A DNA stretch of 30,596 bases from Geothermovivens sp964644845 (GCA_964644845.1 CAZXXS010000060.1:1-30596); one strand, 5' to 3'. Shown: positions 7,300-16,840, numbered from the stretch's first letter. Notes: generated from the letters alone by a model not told the origin. Translations and numbers: made by a program.

Positions 7300-8249
7300 C
7301 ACCCTTCATCCTCCCCAACGCGGCCGACATCGAGTAACGCCTCAACAGGCCGCTCAAAACCCACAAAACGCACCTCAGGCTCCAGCAGAACGCCGAACCT
7401 GTCCGCCACCCGCCGCCTCACTTCACGAATCACAGCTAACACATCCTCTGCCGTGGCACCGCCCAGGTTAACGATGAAATTCGCGTGTTTTTCGGAAACC
7501 TGCGCCCGACCAACTCGCAATCCCTTGCACCCGCAAGATTCGATCAGCCGCCCTGCGTAGTCGCCAGGCGGTCGCTTGAAAACGCTACCACAGGATGGAT
7601 ACTCCAGCGGCTGCTTGGCGGCTCGTCGGGCCAGGATTTCGGCAATTCGATCCTCCAGTGTCTCACGCTCCCCTTTTTCCAACCGCAGTCGTGTCGACAC
7701 AATGACTCCGTTCGACGGAACGTAGCCTTTGCGGTAGCCGACGTCCACTTCTTCCCGACGAACGGCGCAGATGTCCCCTTCTGCTGTCAAGACACCAATG
7801 TCGAGAACACGATCAAAAAACTCCGTCCCGAAGGCACCCGCATTCATCACGACCGCGCCACCGACCGTGCCCGGGATCCCCGCCAGATTTTCCAACCCGG
7901 CCAGACCTGCGCGCGCCGCACCTTCGATCAGTTGATTCAGTGGTAATCCAGCACCAACTTCTACCTCCTCACCACGAATTACGAGCTGGCCAGCTGCTTC
8001 ACGCAGGTCCAAGACCACTCCACGCACGCCTGCATCACTGACCAGAAGATTCGACCCCTCACCGATCACGAAGACCGGAACTGCGGCTTCCGCTGCAATT
8101 CGGAGCGACTTGTGCACGTCTTCCAGCGTGCGCGGGCGCGCGTAAACCTCCGCGGGACCACCAATTCGGTAGGTCGTGTGCCTGGCCAAAGACTCTTCAA
8201 AAAGCACGGTTCCGTCGAGCTCCTGTGCCAGACGTTCTCGCCAGTTCAT
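7299..8249 (-). CDS. murB: UDP-N-acetylmuramate dehydrogenase MurB
   Basis: MurB is a cytoplasmic FAD enzyme that reduces UDP-GlcNAc-enolpyruvate to UDP-MurNAc with NADPH. The 316-residue protein shows the FAD-binding stretch VIGEGSNLLVSDAG, the LAGIPGTVGGAVVMNAGAFG loop, Arg173 in GYRKG, the proton-donor Ser222 in CGSVFKRP and Glu292 in EPEVRFVG near the C-terminus. The length and short GYRK segment fit type II MurB. Its ATG overlaps the murG stop by 4 bp (ATGA), indicating translational coupling. In many dcw clusters murC lies just before murB; here nothing separates murG and murB. Confidence 0.97.
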   Translation of the reverse strand: MNWRERLAQELDGTVLFEESLARHTTYRIGGPAEVYARPRTLEDVHKSLRIAAEAAVPVFVIGEGSNLLVSDAGVRGVVLDLREAAGQLVIRGEEVEVGAGLPLNQLIEGAARAGLAGLENLAGIPGTVGGAVVMNAGAFGTEFFDRVLDIGVLTAEGDICAVRREEVDVGYRKGYVPSNGVIVSTRLRLEKGERETLEDRIAEILARRAAKQPLEYPSCGSVFKRPPGDYAGRLIESCGCKGLRVGRAQVSEKHANFIVNLGGATAEDVLAVIREVRRRVADRFGVLLEPEVRFVGFERPVEALLDVGRVGEDEG

Positions 8250-9391
8250 GGATACTCCGCTGCTCGTTCCCGCGCCAGGCGAAGGAGTCGCTCGGCGATG
8301 TCCAGTGCAGCCCGAGGCCGAGCCAGCTTCCGTGCAGCTTCAGCCATTTTCCGCAGGCGTTCCTCGTTCTCCACTAGAGAACGGATTTCCTGCACAAGCC
8401 GTTCTCCGGTGAGTTCCGACTGATCCACGACAACAGCGGCACCTGCGCTGGCCAGAGCACGAGCGTTCGCCCGCTGGTGGTCTCCCGCTGCGTACGGATA
8501 AGGCACCAAAAGCGCGGGCACACCCAGAGCGGTCAACTCCGAGAGCGTCGTCGCACCTGCTCGACAAATGACCAGGTCGGCAGCGCTGTAAGCCTCGGCC
8601 ATGTTTTCCACAAAATCGAACGTGCGCACGCGCTTTCCTTTTGGATCGAGTTTCGCCAGGGATTCCTTCACACGGTCGAGGTCGTACCGACCCACCGCCC
8701 ACAAAAAGTGGTACGCTGTCCCGGCCAGAAGCTCAGGGAGCGCGGCCAGCAAGGCTTCATTTACGCCACGCGCTCCCTGGCTCCCACCGAACACGAACAC
8801 TACGGGCACATCAACCGGTAAACCAAAGAACTGCCGGGCATCTTCCTTTGGAACGCGCTTCAGACCGGCACGAGGGGGATTGCCCGTCACCAGCCAGTGC
8901 GTTTTTTTGCTCAGAAATTCAGCCGCCTGCTCGTAGCTGAGGTAAACCTCGCGCGCCCAGCGCGACAGTTTCCGAGTTACAAGGCCCGGGTAACTGTTCT
9001 GCTCGTGCAGCGCCAGGGGGCGTCGCCGAAGTAGCGCCACCGAACACGCTGGTCCACTGCTGTACCCACCAACGCCGAGCACTACGTGCGGATCAAATCG
9101 GCCCACAAGTTTCCAGGCCTTCCGCAGGCTGCTCACGAACCGTCCCAGCACAAGCACGTTCGCGAATGGGTTCCGCCGACTCAGGCCGCGCACCGGAAGC
9201 AGCTCCAGTTCGTAACGTTCGCGCGGGAATCGCTGCGCTTCCAACCCTCGGTCGCTCCCAACGAACATGATCCGCGTGCCCGGGGCGAGCTTCTGCACAG
9301 CTTCGGCCACTGCGAGGGCAGGAAAAAGGTGACCACCAGTACCCCCGCCGGCGATCATCACACGAAGCTGTTCCCGTTTAGTCGTAACCAA
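8246..9391 (-). CDS. murG: Lipid II synthase MurG (GlcNAc transferase)
   Basis: MurG transfers GlcNAc from UDP-GlcNAc to lipid I, making lipid II on the inner face of the membrane. The 381-residue GT-B protein has GGGTGGH at residues 15-21, GVGGYSSGP, FGGSQGARGVNEAL and the UDP-GlcNAc-binding run ICRAGATTLSELTALGVP followed by PYAAGDHQ. I chose the TTG at 9391 because GGAGGTGGG lies immediately upstream; a GTG about 30 bp inside would remove the poorly conserved first ten residues. It ends in a 4-bp overlap with murB. Confidence 0.97.
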   Translation of the reverse strand: MVTTKREQLRVMIAGGGTGGHLFPALAVAEAVQKLAPGTRIMFVGSDRGLEAQRFPRERYELELLPVRGLSRRNPFANVLVLGRFVSSLRKAWKLVGRFDPHVVLGVGGYSSGPACSVALLRRRPLALHEQNSYPGLVTRKLSRWAREVYLSYEQAAEFLSKKTHWLVTGNPPRAGLKRVPKEDARQFFGLPVDVPVVFVFGGSQGARGVNEALLAALPELLAGTAYHFLWAVGRYDLDRVKESLAKLDPKGKRVRTFDFVENMAEAYSAADLVICRAGATTLSELTALGVPALLVPYPYAAGDHQRANARALASAGAAVVVDQSELTGERLVQEIRSLVENEERLRKMAEAARKLARPRAALDIAERLLRLARERAAEYP

Positions 9392-9430
9392 CCCACCTCC
9401 ACAGCACTTGCCGTGCCTCCTGGGGCCGTG

Positions 9431-9565
9431 TCACAGCCGCTCGTCAGAACCTCTTACTCCGCTACGACACCCGTAGGTGCAGACTCGGATCTTGGTTCGC
9501 TTCTGGTAGAGGGCCTCCCGTTGCGGTGGCGCGTTTCTTCTTTCGCCTGGCCGCGTCGCGGTCAT
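9431..9565 (-). CDS. Possible 44-residue ORF between ftsW and murG
   Basis: An ATG overlaps the ftsW stop (GGATGA) and opens a 44-codon basic frame with two Cys (VCTYGC). It occupies most of the 170-bp ftsW-murG gap. There is no Shine-Dalgarno of its own, so it would depend on coupling. I recognise no family, and it may be a chance frame. An AGGAGG further down, near 9415, precedes only a very short frame. Confidence 0.18.
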   Translation of the reverse strand: MTATRPGERRNAPPQREALYQKRTKIRVCTYGCRSGVRGSDERL

Positions 9566-10755
9566 CCGGCAAGCCCTCGGCGTGCGAGCCGCGCCCGGTA
9601 GTCTGAACGACTCGGGTAGCGTGCAAAACTCGGGTTGCCCTGCCGCGAAATGTTCAGCAAGACCCCCAGCGCGGCCATGTTCGTCAGCAGGCTGCTGCCA
9701 CCGTAGCTCACCAGAGGCAATGGGATGCCAGTGGCCGGCACAAGACTGGAAATCACCGCCACGTTTAACACCGCGTAGGTCGTGAGGGCAAGTGTCAACC
9801 CGAGCGCCAGCAGCTGCGCTTCTTCGGTCGGGGCGGCTCTGGCAATCCGAAATCCACGCACCAGCACGGTTACGTACAGTCCTACCACAAACAGACTGCC
9901 CAGGAAGCCAAGCTCTTCGCCAAGGATGGCGAAAATAGAGTCCGTGTAAGGCTCCGGGAGGAAAAACAGTTTCTGCTTGCTTTGCCCAAGTCCAACACCG
10001 ACCAGTCCACCGATGCCCAGGCCCACTTCCGCCTGCCGCGCGTGGTAGTCCACCCGCCGCCCGTTCACAGCATCGACAAAATTGTCAATCCGTCGGCGCT
10101 GGTAAGGATTGCGCAGCGTGTCCGCCACAGCCAGCGTACCAAGGATTAAGAAAATCGCCACGAGGTGGTGCAGTCGAGCCCCGGCCAGGTACAGCAGCAA
10201 CATCCCTAAGCCGAAGAAGATCACAGCCGTGCTCGTGTCCGGTTCGAGCTTGATCAAAGCGGCCAGAAACCCGAGCAATCCGACGAACGGCAGCAACCCG
10301 TGTCGGAAATCTCTCAATCGTTCCCGTACGCGCGGAAGCACTGCTGCCAGGAAAAATAACATGGCGTAGCGAGCCAGGTCCGAGACCTCAACCCTGAAGA
10401 GCGGCAGCTCCAACCAGCGTCGGCTTCCATTGATCGTTCGCACTCCGGGCCCCCCCACCAGCACGTACACAAGCAAGACGGTCGATCCCAGCAAGAGAAT
10501 TGGCGAGACCCGAAGCCACACACGGTAGTTCACCGTCATCCCGATTGCCAGGATCACTGCGCCGATCAAAACGCGCAGCACGTGCAATTTCAGGTAGTGT
10601 GTGCTGTCGTTGAACGCCCGCAACGCCTTGTACGAACTGGCGCTGTACACCATCGCGATGCCCACCACTGTCAGGGCAGCGACGGCAATCAGCAACACTT
10701 TGTCCGGCGGGCGCCTGTAATCAGCCTGTACCAACACCAGCTCCGTAGTCTGCAA
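9562..10755 (-). CDS. ftsW: FtsW, SEDS-family septal peptidoglycan polymerase
   Basis: FtsW polymerises lipid II into glycan strands at the septum together with FtsI. The 397-residue protein has about ten membrane segments and the SEDS hallmarks: VYSASSYKAL in the first helix, NGSRRWLELP, EPDTSTAV, YQRRRIDNFVDAV, the long loop GVGLGQSKQKLFFLPEPYTDSIFAILGE... (only its first part quoted) and the C-terminal PATGIPLPLVSYGGSS. The TTG at 10755 lies 3 nt after the mraY stop with GAGG just before it; a GTG a few codons further in is also possible. murD, often between mraY and ftsW, is not here. Confidence 0.97.
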   Translation of the reverse strand: MQTTELVLVQADYRRPPDKVLLIAVAALTVVGIAMVYSASSYKALRAFNDSTHYLKLHVLRVLIGAVILAIGMTVNYRVWLRVSPILLLGSTVLLVYVLVGGPGVRTINGSRRWLELPLFRVEVSDLARYAMLFFLAAVLPRVRERLRDFRHGLLPFVGLLGFLAALIKLEPDTSTAVIFFGLGMLLLYLAGARLHHLVAIFLILGTLAVADTLRNPYQRRRIDNFVDAVNGRRVDYHARQAEVGLGIGGLVGVGLGQSKQKLFFLPEPYTDSIFAILGEELGFLGSLFVVGLYVTVLVRGFRIARAAPTEEAQLLALGLTLALTTYAVLNVAVISSLVPATGIPLPLVSYGGSSLLTNMAALGVLLNISRQGNPSFARYPSRSDYRARLARRGLAG

Positions 10756-10758
10756 GCC

Positions 10759-11844
10759 TCAACGGATCTTGAATGTGGTCAAACTCAAAAGCGCCAGGAG
10801 AATGCCCACGATCCAGAACCGCACCACCACCTTCGGTTCCGGCCACCCCTTGAGCTCAAAGTGGTGGTGAATCGGTGCCATCCTGAAAGGGCGCTTGCCC
10901 CAGTGGCGAAACGAGTAGACTTGAATCATCACGCTCAGACTTTCAGCAACGAACACACCGCCGATGATCACCAGCAGCAGTTCTTTCTTGACCAGCACCG
11001 CCAGTGTCCCAAGCGCCGCCCCAATGGCCAGCGCTCCCGTGTCCCCCATGAACACCTCAGCCGGGTAGCTGTTGTACCACAGGAACCCCAGCGCTGCACC
11101 GATCATCGCCAGACAGAAGACGGTCAGCTCGCCCGTCCCCGGCAAGTAAATGATGTTCAGGTAATCACTGAAGTCTACGCGCCCGCTCACGTAGCTGATC
11201 GCAGCAAACGCAGTGATGGCGATGGCCACCAGACCGATCGCCAGCCCGTCCAACCCGTCAGTCAGGTTGACACTGTTCGACGTGGCCGTGATGACGAAAA
11301 CCACCACCGGGATGTAGAAAATGCCAAAATCAAACACCAGGTCCTTGAAGAATGGAACCGTCGTCACCGACCGGTACTGCGCAAACTGCGGATGAAAGTA
11401 AAGCACAGAACCAACGATCAGCCCCAGCGTAATTTGCCCGGCCAGTTTGTAACGGCCAATCAGGCCTTTGGGCTTCTTTTTCACCACCTTCAGGTAGTCG
11501 TCCAGAAAGCCAACAGCGCCCATGCTCACCGTGGCTAACAAAATGAGAAGTACGTAGATGTTGTCGAGGCGCGCAAACAGAACCGTCGGCACCAGGACTG
11601 CCGTCAACACGATCAAACCACCCATTGTGGGTGTGCCCGCTTTCGAGAGGTGCGACTTTGGGCCTTCGGGGCGGATCTCCTCGCCAATCTGGTGCTCGCG
11701 CAGCTTCCGAATGATCCAGGGACCCACAATGAAACTGATGAACAAAGCCGTGATGGCCGCTGCCCCCGACCGAAAGGTGATGTAACGCATCAGGTTCAGC
11801 CACGACACGTACACCTTCAACGGGTACAGCAGGTGGTAAAGCAC
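10759..11844 (-). CDS. mraY: Phospho-N-acetylmuramoyl-pentapeptide transferase MraY
   Basis: MraY transfers phospho-MurNAc-pentapeptide to undecaprenyl phosphate, forming lipid I. The 361-residue protein has ten predicted membrane segments and all family motifs: KAGTPTMGG near the N-terminus, FLDDYLK with the Asp pair, NSVNLTDGLDGLA, FMGDTGALAIG and the cytoplasmic APIHHHFE. The GTG at 11844 follows GGAGG with 4-nt spacing. It starts 9 nt after the murF stop. Confidence 0.98.
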   Translation of the reverse strand: MLYHLLYPLKVYVSWLNLMRYITFRSGAAAITALFISFIVGPWIIRKLREHQIGEEIRPEGPKSHLSKAGTPTMGGLIVLTAVLVPTVLFARLDNIYVLLILLATVSMGAVGFLDDYLKVVKKKPKGLIGRYKLAGQITLGLIVGSVLYFHPQFAQYRSVTTVPFFKDLVFDFGIFYIPVVVFVITATSNSVNLTDGLDGLAIGLVAIAITAFAAISYVSGRVDFSDYLNIIYLPGTGELTVFCLAMIGAALGFLWYNSYPAEVFMGDTGALAIGAALGTLAVLVKKELLLVIIGGVFVAESLSVMIQVYSFRHWGKRPFRMAPIHHHFELKGWPEPKVVVRFWIVGILLALLSLTTFKIR

Positions 11845-11853
11845 GCCGCCTCC

Positions 11854-13245
11854 TTACGTTTTCCTCTTGCTCAGTGCGTCCCGAATCTTCTCGTACACCG
11901 CCTCCATTCGCATTCCCCGCGAGCCCTTAAACAAAAGTACGTCATCCGGCCTCAGCATCGCCAAAAGCGTGTCGACCAGAACATCCTTGTCGGTGAAGTG
12001 CGAGGCCTCTACTCCTACTTCCCTGGCTCCTTCCACCGTGAACGCCGACAAGGGCCCGAAAGCCAACAGGCTATCCACGCCGTAGCGTCCAAGATCTCTC
12101 CCAAGCGCTCGATGTTCCTCCTCGGCCACCTCGCCGAGTTCCAGCATGTCGCCAAAAACCGCAATCCGCCGCGTGCCTTTCAGGCTACGCAGTAACCCCA
12201 ACGCAGCCCGCGCACTTTCCGGGTTGGAGTTGTACGTCTCGTCCACCAGCGTCACACGGGCTACCCGCACGATTTGCCCGCGGTGAGCAGCTGCCTTGGT
12301 TTCGGCCAAGGCCGTTGCAATTTCCCTTTCGTCCACCCCAAAGTGCAAACCAACCGCAACGGCGGCTGCTGCGTTCGTCAGGTGGTGTTCTCCGGGAATC
12401 GAAAGTCTAACCTGCTGCTCGCGGAATGCCAGTACCGCTCGGCCATCTTGAATCCCAACGAGCTTCACCTGGACGTCGGCGTGTTCGGATTGACCAAAGG
12501 TCACCGTTTCAACACCCTCCGGAACGTTGCTGGCAAGAAGGGGATCGTCCAGGTTCACAAACACGGGACCACGTTCGTGCTCTCGAAGCCAGCGAACCAG
12601 ATCCAGTTTTTCTTGCAACACACCTTCAACACTCCCGAAGTACTCCAGATGTCCCCGGCCGACGTTCAGCAGTAAGCCGGCTGTTGGCTCCACAACGTTC
12701 GTCAGGTCGTAGATCTCGCCGGGGTGGTTGGTGCCAATTTCCGTGACTGCCAGCTCGTGTGCGGGTTCCAGACGAAACAGCGTGAGCGAGACACCGACCG
12801 CGTTGTTAAACGAACTCTCGTTGCGCAGTACACGAAACCGTTTGCCCAACACCGCCCCAATCAGTTCCTTCGCCGTGGTTTTGCCCACCGTTCCCGTGAG
12901 CGCCAACACGGGCAAGTGAAAGTGGCGGCGGTGGAAGTTGGCCAGCGTCTTCAAAGCCTGCAGCGTGTCGTCCACCACCAGGAGGGGCGAGGCTTTTGTT
13001 ACACGCTCTTGGGTCAACCAGTCGGTGTCCACGACAGCGGCCGAAGCGCCGCGTTGCAAAGCTGTCTCCACAAAGTCGTGGCCGTCGAACCGTTCGCCTC
13101 GGAGCGCCACGAACAGGTCGTCCGGTTGGATGTTCCGACTGTCGGTGGAAACGCCGCGAAAACGTCTTGACCTGGCCTCTGAACCACCTGACCAGTGGAA
13201 GACCTCAGGCAGCGCTCGTAAAATGTCCTCAATGGCGTAGTCCAT
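11854..13245 (-). CDS. murF: UDP-MurNAc-tripeptide--D-Ala-D-Ala ligase MurF
   Basis: MurF is the cytoplasmic ATP-dependent ligase that adds D-Ala-D-Ala to complete the pentapeptide. The 463-residue protein has the N-terminal substrate domain (VSTDSRNIQPDDLFVALRG), a P-loop GTVGKTT (residues 118-124), NNAVGVSLTL and the VTEIGTNHPGEI segment of the central domain. The C-terminal domain holds DETYNSNPESARAAL and FGDMLELG, specific to MurF rather than MurC, D or E. I chose the ATG at 13245, 14 nt after the ftsI stop; upstream codons in this frame overlap ftsI. The Shine-Dalgarno is weak. It is the only amide ligase of the pathway in this cluster. Confidence 0.97.
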   Translation of the reverse strand: MDYAIEDILRALPEVFHWSGGSEARSRRFRGVSTDSRNIQPDDLFVALRGERFDGHDFVETALQRGASAAVVDTDWLTQERVTKASPLLVVDDTLQALKTLANFHRRHFHLPVLALTGTVGKTTAKELIGAVLGKRFRVLRNESSFNNAVGVSLTLFRLEPAHELAVTEIGTNHPGEIYDLTNVVEPTAGLLLNVGRGHLEYFGSVEGVLQEKLDLVRWLREHERGPVFVNLDDPLLASNVPEGVETVTFGQSEHADVQVKLVGIQDGRAVLAFREQQVRLSIPGEHHLTNAAAAVAVGLHFGVDEREIATALAETKAAAHRGQIVRVARVTLVDETYNSNPESARAALGLLRSLKGTRRIAVFGDMLELGEVAEEEHRALGRDLGRYGVDSLLAFGPLSAFTVEGAREVGVEASHFTDKDVLVDTLLAMLRPDDVLLFKGSRGMRMEAVYEKIRDALSKRKT

Positions 13246-13259
13246 TCCTGACCCAGTAC

Positions 13260-15449
13260 TCAGTTTGTGCTCGGCACACCGACTGCAACCGGTCTTCGCG
13301 GGGAACAGCGCAAACGGCAACGGTGGCCGCGCTCCACCGCCCGACCGGCCTCGGGCTCCTGCGCGACAACCGTTCCTGATCCAACCACTTCCGCTGTTAG
13401 ACCACGGGAAGCCAGCAAACCAATTGCCTCCCGCAAGCTACGACCGATCAGGTCTGGCATGGCCACAGTGATGCCGCCGTTGCCTGAAGGGCTGTACAGC
13501 GTTAGCCGAACCTTCGTTCCCACCGCGACGGGTCTCCCCGCAGCCGGTTCCTGGCGCGCCACCAGCATTCCTTTCTCCTGGGTTTCCACCTTCAACCCGA
13601 TTTCCCGGAGAAGCCGTTCGGCCACGTCCACACGGCGGTTGGTCACGTCGGGCAGCACCACCGTTCTGGGCGTCGGTGCGCTGACCCGTGTTGTGTCGCG
13701 CTGAACGCCCTGGCTTTCCTTGCCAACCACAACAACCTGAGTTGGTGGCTGCCAGCCCTCCCCCAGGCGCAGTGCGCGCTTAAGAATGCGCCGGAACGTC
13801 GGAGCCGCAACGGACCCACCGTAGTACGCTCCCTTCGGCTCATCGATTACTACCGCCACAAGCAACGTGTCCCTGGGAGATTCACAGAACCCAATGAACG
13901 AAGCCACGTGTCGGCTCGACACGTACCGACCGACTGTTGGGTCAAACTTCTGAGCAGTGCCCGTTTTCCCAAACACAGCAACGCCCGGGATGGCCGCATT
14001 CCGACCCGTGCCGTGTTCCACGACACCACGAAGCATTTGCTTCAGCTCCGCAACTTCGGCCTCCGTCAGCACGCGTCGAACCGGCTCGGGCTTTGTCTTC
14101 TTCAGAACGTGGCCGCTGTGATCTCGTACCTCGCGCACAATGTGCGGTTTCATCAAAATTCCGTCATTGGCCACAGCTGCGTAGGCCATGGCCATTTGTA
14201 GCGGCGTAACTGCCACCTCGTAGCCGATGGCCATCATGGCAGGCGTTAGACCGCTCCAGCGAGAGGGGTGTTTGAGAAAACCCTCAGCCTCACCGGTGAG
14301 TTCGATGCCGGTTTTGGTACCCAGACCGTAATCCCGAGCCATGGCGTACAGGTCCACCGGCTTCAGCTCCAAACCGAGTTGAGCCGTTCCCACGTTGCTC
14401 GACACCTCAAACACCTGTTCCACGGAGAGCTTACCGTGCGGCCGCGTGTCCCGGAACCACTTGCCGCGGTAAAGCATCCTGCCACCGCGGCAATCGATCA
14501 CGTCGTCCGGTCTGCGAAGGCCCGTTCGCAACACCGCACTCATCGTGATCAACTTGAACGTGGATCCGGGTTCGTACGTGTCCGTGATGGCACGCACCTT
14601 CCAGCGCTCCGGAGCGAATTCCTCTGCCCGCGAGGGGTCGAAACTCGGCATCGAAGCAACTGCCACAATCTCACCCGTGGATGGCCGGACCACCACAACC
14701 GTGCCGTCCTTCGCGCGGTATCTTTCGACTGTACGCTCCAGCTCCTCCTCGACGATTTCCTGAAGCGTGTAATCAAGGGTCAAAACGACATCGTTCCCGG
14801 CTTTGGCTTCTCGCGAGGGGTAGTTGACCTCCAGATAGCTGTCGCGCAGAGCGTCCCGCTGCAGGTAGGCCAGCCCCGGTTTGCCGCGCAGCTCGGCGTC
14901 GAACGCGAGCTCAATGCCCGAAAGGCCGCGGAAATCACGCCCCACAAACCCGAGGACCTGGCTGGCTAAGCTACCGTGTGGGTAGGCACGGCGCGTACCA
15001 CGCACAATTCTTAGCCCCGGAATCTCGAGAGCCCTGAGTCGGCTCGCTTGCTGGCGCGTGAGTCCGTGCGCGAGCCACACGAAACGGGTGTTCTTTTGGG
15101 TCAACGCTCGCAGAAGTCGAGCCCGGCTAATCCTCACGACCTTGCTAACTTTCGTTGCGGCTTCACTGGGCTGCTTCACTACCTTGGGGTCAGCGGCAAG
15201 TGAGAACGTAGTACGGTTGAGGACAAGCGGACGGCCAGAGCGGTCGCGGATCAGACCGCGGTCAGCCTCAACCTTGATGATGCTGGTGTACTGTCGTTCC
15301 GCAATCCTCACGTAGCGCGCTCTCCTGAAAAGCTGGATCTGAGCCAGCCGGCCGAGAACCAGGGCCCAAAGCAAAAGAAACGACACCAAAACTACCGTTT
15401 GCCGCCGGTGTAACTTCCGCCAAATCTGTTCTTCCTGGCGCTCTCGCAT
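13260..15449 (-). CDS. ftsI: Septal transpeptidase FtsI (PBP3-type) with two PASTA domains
   Basis: FtsI cross-links septal peptidoglycan in the periplasm. The 729-residue protein has a membrane anchor (residues 18-38), a PBP dimerisation domain (ADRGLIRDRSGRPL) and a transpeptidase domain with STFK (nucleophile Ser296), SSN (350-352) and KTG (495-497). It then carries two PASTA repeats (about 598-653 and 663-716), each starting LPDV or MPDL. PASTA domains bind peptidoglycan or muropeptides and are absent from proteobacterial FtsI, but occur in FtsI of several other phyla. The ATG at 15449 directly follows an in-frame TGA CTG; no clear Shine-Dalgarno is seen. It lies between ftsL and murF. 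Confidence 0.97.
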   Translation of the reverse strand: MRERQEEQIWRKLHRRQTVVLVSFLLLWALVLGRLAQIQLFRRARYVRIAERQYTSIIKVEADRGLIRDRSGRPLVLNRTTFSLAADPKVVKQPSEAATKVSKVVRISRARLLRALTQKNTRFVWLAHGLTRQQASRLRALEIPGLRIVRGTRRAYPHGSLASQVLGFVGRDFRGLSGIELAFDAELRGKPGLAYLQRDALRDSYLEVNYPSREAKAGNDVVLTLDYTLQEIVEEELERTVERYRAKDGTVVVVRPSTGEIVAVASMPSFDPSRAEEFAPERWKVRAITDTYEPGSTFKLITMSAVLRTGLRRPDDVIDCRGGRMLYRGKWFRDTRPHGKLSVEQVFEVSSNVGTAQLGLELKPVDLYAMARDYGLGTKTGIELTGEAEGFLKHPSRWSGLTPAMMAIGYEVAVTPLQMAMAYAAVANDGILMKPHIVREVRDHSGHVLKKTKPEPVRRVLTEAEVAELKQMLRGVVEHGTGRNAAIPGVAVFGKTGTAQKFDPTVGRYVSSRHVASFIGFCESPRDTLLVAVVIDEPKGAYYGGSVAAPTFRRILKRALRLGEGWQPPTQVVVVGKESQGVQRDTTRVSAPTPRTVVLPDVTNRRVDVAERLLREIGLKVETQEKGMLVARQEPAAGRPVAVGTKVRLTLYSPSGNGGITVAMPDLIGRSLREAIGLLASRGLTAEVVGSGTVVAQEPEAGRAVERGHRCRLRCSPRRPVAVGVPSTN

Positions 15450-15492
15450 CAGTCACTGCCACACCTGTACCCAACCACACGTTCGCGCGCGC

Positions 15493-15909
15493 TTACGGGT
15501 CAACGTAGAGGTCACGCACCGGAGGATCGACGAACCCAAGCTCCGCTCGCGCCCGGCGGCGGATAATGTCGTACTTCGTAGCTTCGGAGTACCTCCAGTC
15601 CAGGTCCCGCACCTCGTCCACCAGTTCACGGCGTTTCGCTTGTAACCGCTCAATTTCCCTCCCCAGGCGAATGACCTGGACACGCTGAGCAATCATCAGA
15701 ATCGAAAACAGCAAAGAGAACCCAAGCACAAACGCCCAGGTCCGCAGCGACGCCCAGTCCGACCCGGCGTTGCGCAGACGTTGTGCGCCCCGCCGAGGTG
15801 TGCGAACAGTGCGCAGCGCCCGTTCGGCGGGATCGCCGTACTCGGTCCTGAGTTCTCTCACTGCGCGTCGGCTACGCAGCGAGCTTCTCCGCTGCCCTGA
15901 GACGAGCAC
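15493..15909 (-). CDS. ftsL: FtsL-like septum protein
   Basis: FtsL is a small bitopic protein that recruits and activates FtsW-FtsI as part of the FtsQLB complex. The 138-residue frame has a basic cytoplasmic part, one membrane helix (about residues 58-80) and a periplasmic coiled coil (LGREIERLQAKRRELVDEV). It ends in IIRRRARAELGFVDPP, typical of FtsL/FtsB-type proteins. Sequence conservation in this family is weak; the call rests on topology and on position between rsmH and ftsI. The GTG at 15909 overlaps rsmH by 38 bp. A GTG at 15861, 11 nt after the rsmH stop, would give 122 residues and is equally plausible. Confidence 0.87.
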   Translation of the reverse strand: MLVSGQRRSSLRSRRAVRELRTEYGDPAERALRTVRTPRRGAQRLRNAGSDWASLRTWAFVLGFSLLFSILMIAQRVQVIRLGREIERLQAKRRELVDEVRDLDWRYSEATKYDIIRRRARAELGFVDPPVRDLYVDP

Positions 15910-16834
15910 TCCTTGCCCTCGGGTTTTGTTTTATCTCTTCGTCACCAGCCACAACCGGCTTTCGAGTCAGAATGCGCAACCTCCCCGGCCGGCCACAGGT
16001 GCACACCGGCTGTTCGGGAGGACAAATGCAGTGCGGCTCTTCTTTCTTGAAAAACTGCTTCACGATGCGATCTTCCAGCGAGTGGTAGGCGATGACCACC
16101 AACCGGCCACCCGGTTTCAGCAAGTCCAGAGCCGCAGCCAGCCCGCGCTCGAGTTCCTGCAGTTCTTCATTTACTACGATCCGGATCGCCTGAAACACAC
16201 GGGCCAGCGTTTTTGCACGCAGCGCCACGGGGGTCACGGAGCGGACCACCTCAGCCAGATCGGCCGTGGTTTCCAATCGACGTCGCGCTCTGGCCGTAAC
16301 GATGGCCCTGGCGATCTTCCGAGATCGCCGTTCCTCCCCGTACTTCTTGAAAACCTCAGCCAGTTCCTTTTCGGACCACGTGTTCACGACGTCTGCCGCC
16401 GTAAACGGGCTGCGCGTGTCCATCCGAAAATCCAGAGGTCCCGGCCTGTCGAAGCTGAACCCACGTGAAGGCGTGTCGAGTTGATGAGAGGAAACGCCGA
16501 GATCGAAGAGAACGCCCGAAACGGAGTCGATGCCGCAAGCGGCTAATGCCTCTCTGAGCTCGGAAAAACGTGCGTGGATCGCGCAAAACCGTTCTCCAAA
16601 TGCCGCCAGTCTTTCCGTAGCAAAGGCGAGTGCCTCGTGGTCGCGGTCGATTCCGACAACACGCCCCTGCGGGCCCAGCGATCGCAGTATCGCTTCGGCA
16701 TGCCCACCACCGCCGAGCGTGGCATCCACGTACACGCCAGCAGACTCCACAACCAGCAACCCAACCACTTCCTCCACCAAAACCGGTCGGTGGTAAGACG
16801 AGCCCCACTCGCCATTCCCGGCCCTGCTTGTCAT
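15872..16834 (-). CDS. rsmH: 16S rRNA (cytosine1402-N4)-methyltransferase RsmH
   Basis: RsmH (MraW) methylates N4 of C1402 in 16S rRNA with SAM. The 320-residue protein begins with YHRPVLVEEVVGLL and contains the SAM motif VDATLGGGGHAEAIL followed by GIDRDHEAL. It also has the family signatures FDLGVSSHQLD, FSFDRPGPLDFRMD, FQAIRIVVNEEL, VIAYHSLEDRIVKQFF and a C-terminal LTRKPVVAGDEE. The ATG at 16834 lies 6 nt after the mraZ stop. Its Shine-Dalgarno is not evident, so translation may be coupled to mraZ. Confidence 0.98.
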   Translation of the reverse strand: MTSRAGNGEWGSSYHRPVLVEEVVGLLVVESAGVYVDATLGGGGHAEAILRSLGPQGRVVGIDRDHEALAFATERLAAFGERFCAIHARFSELREALAACGIDSVSGVLFDLGVSSHQLDTPSRGFSFDRPGPLDFRMDTRSPFTAADVVNTWSEKELAEVFKKYGEERRSRKIARAIVTARARRRLETTADLAEVVRSVTPVALRAKTLARVFQAIRIVVNEELQELERGLAAALDLLKPGGRLVVIAYHSLEDRIVKQFFKKEEPHCICPPEQPVCTCGRPGRLRILTRKPVVAGDEEIKQNPRARSARLRAAEKLAA

Positions 16835-16840
16835 GTGACG

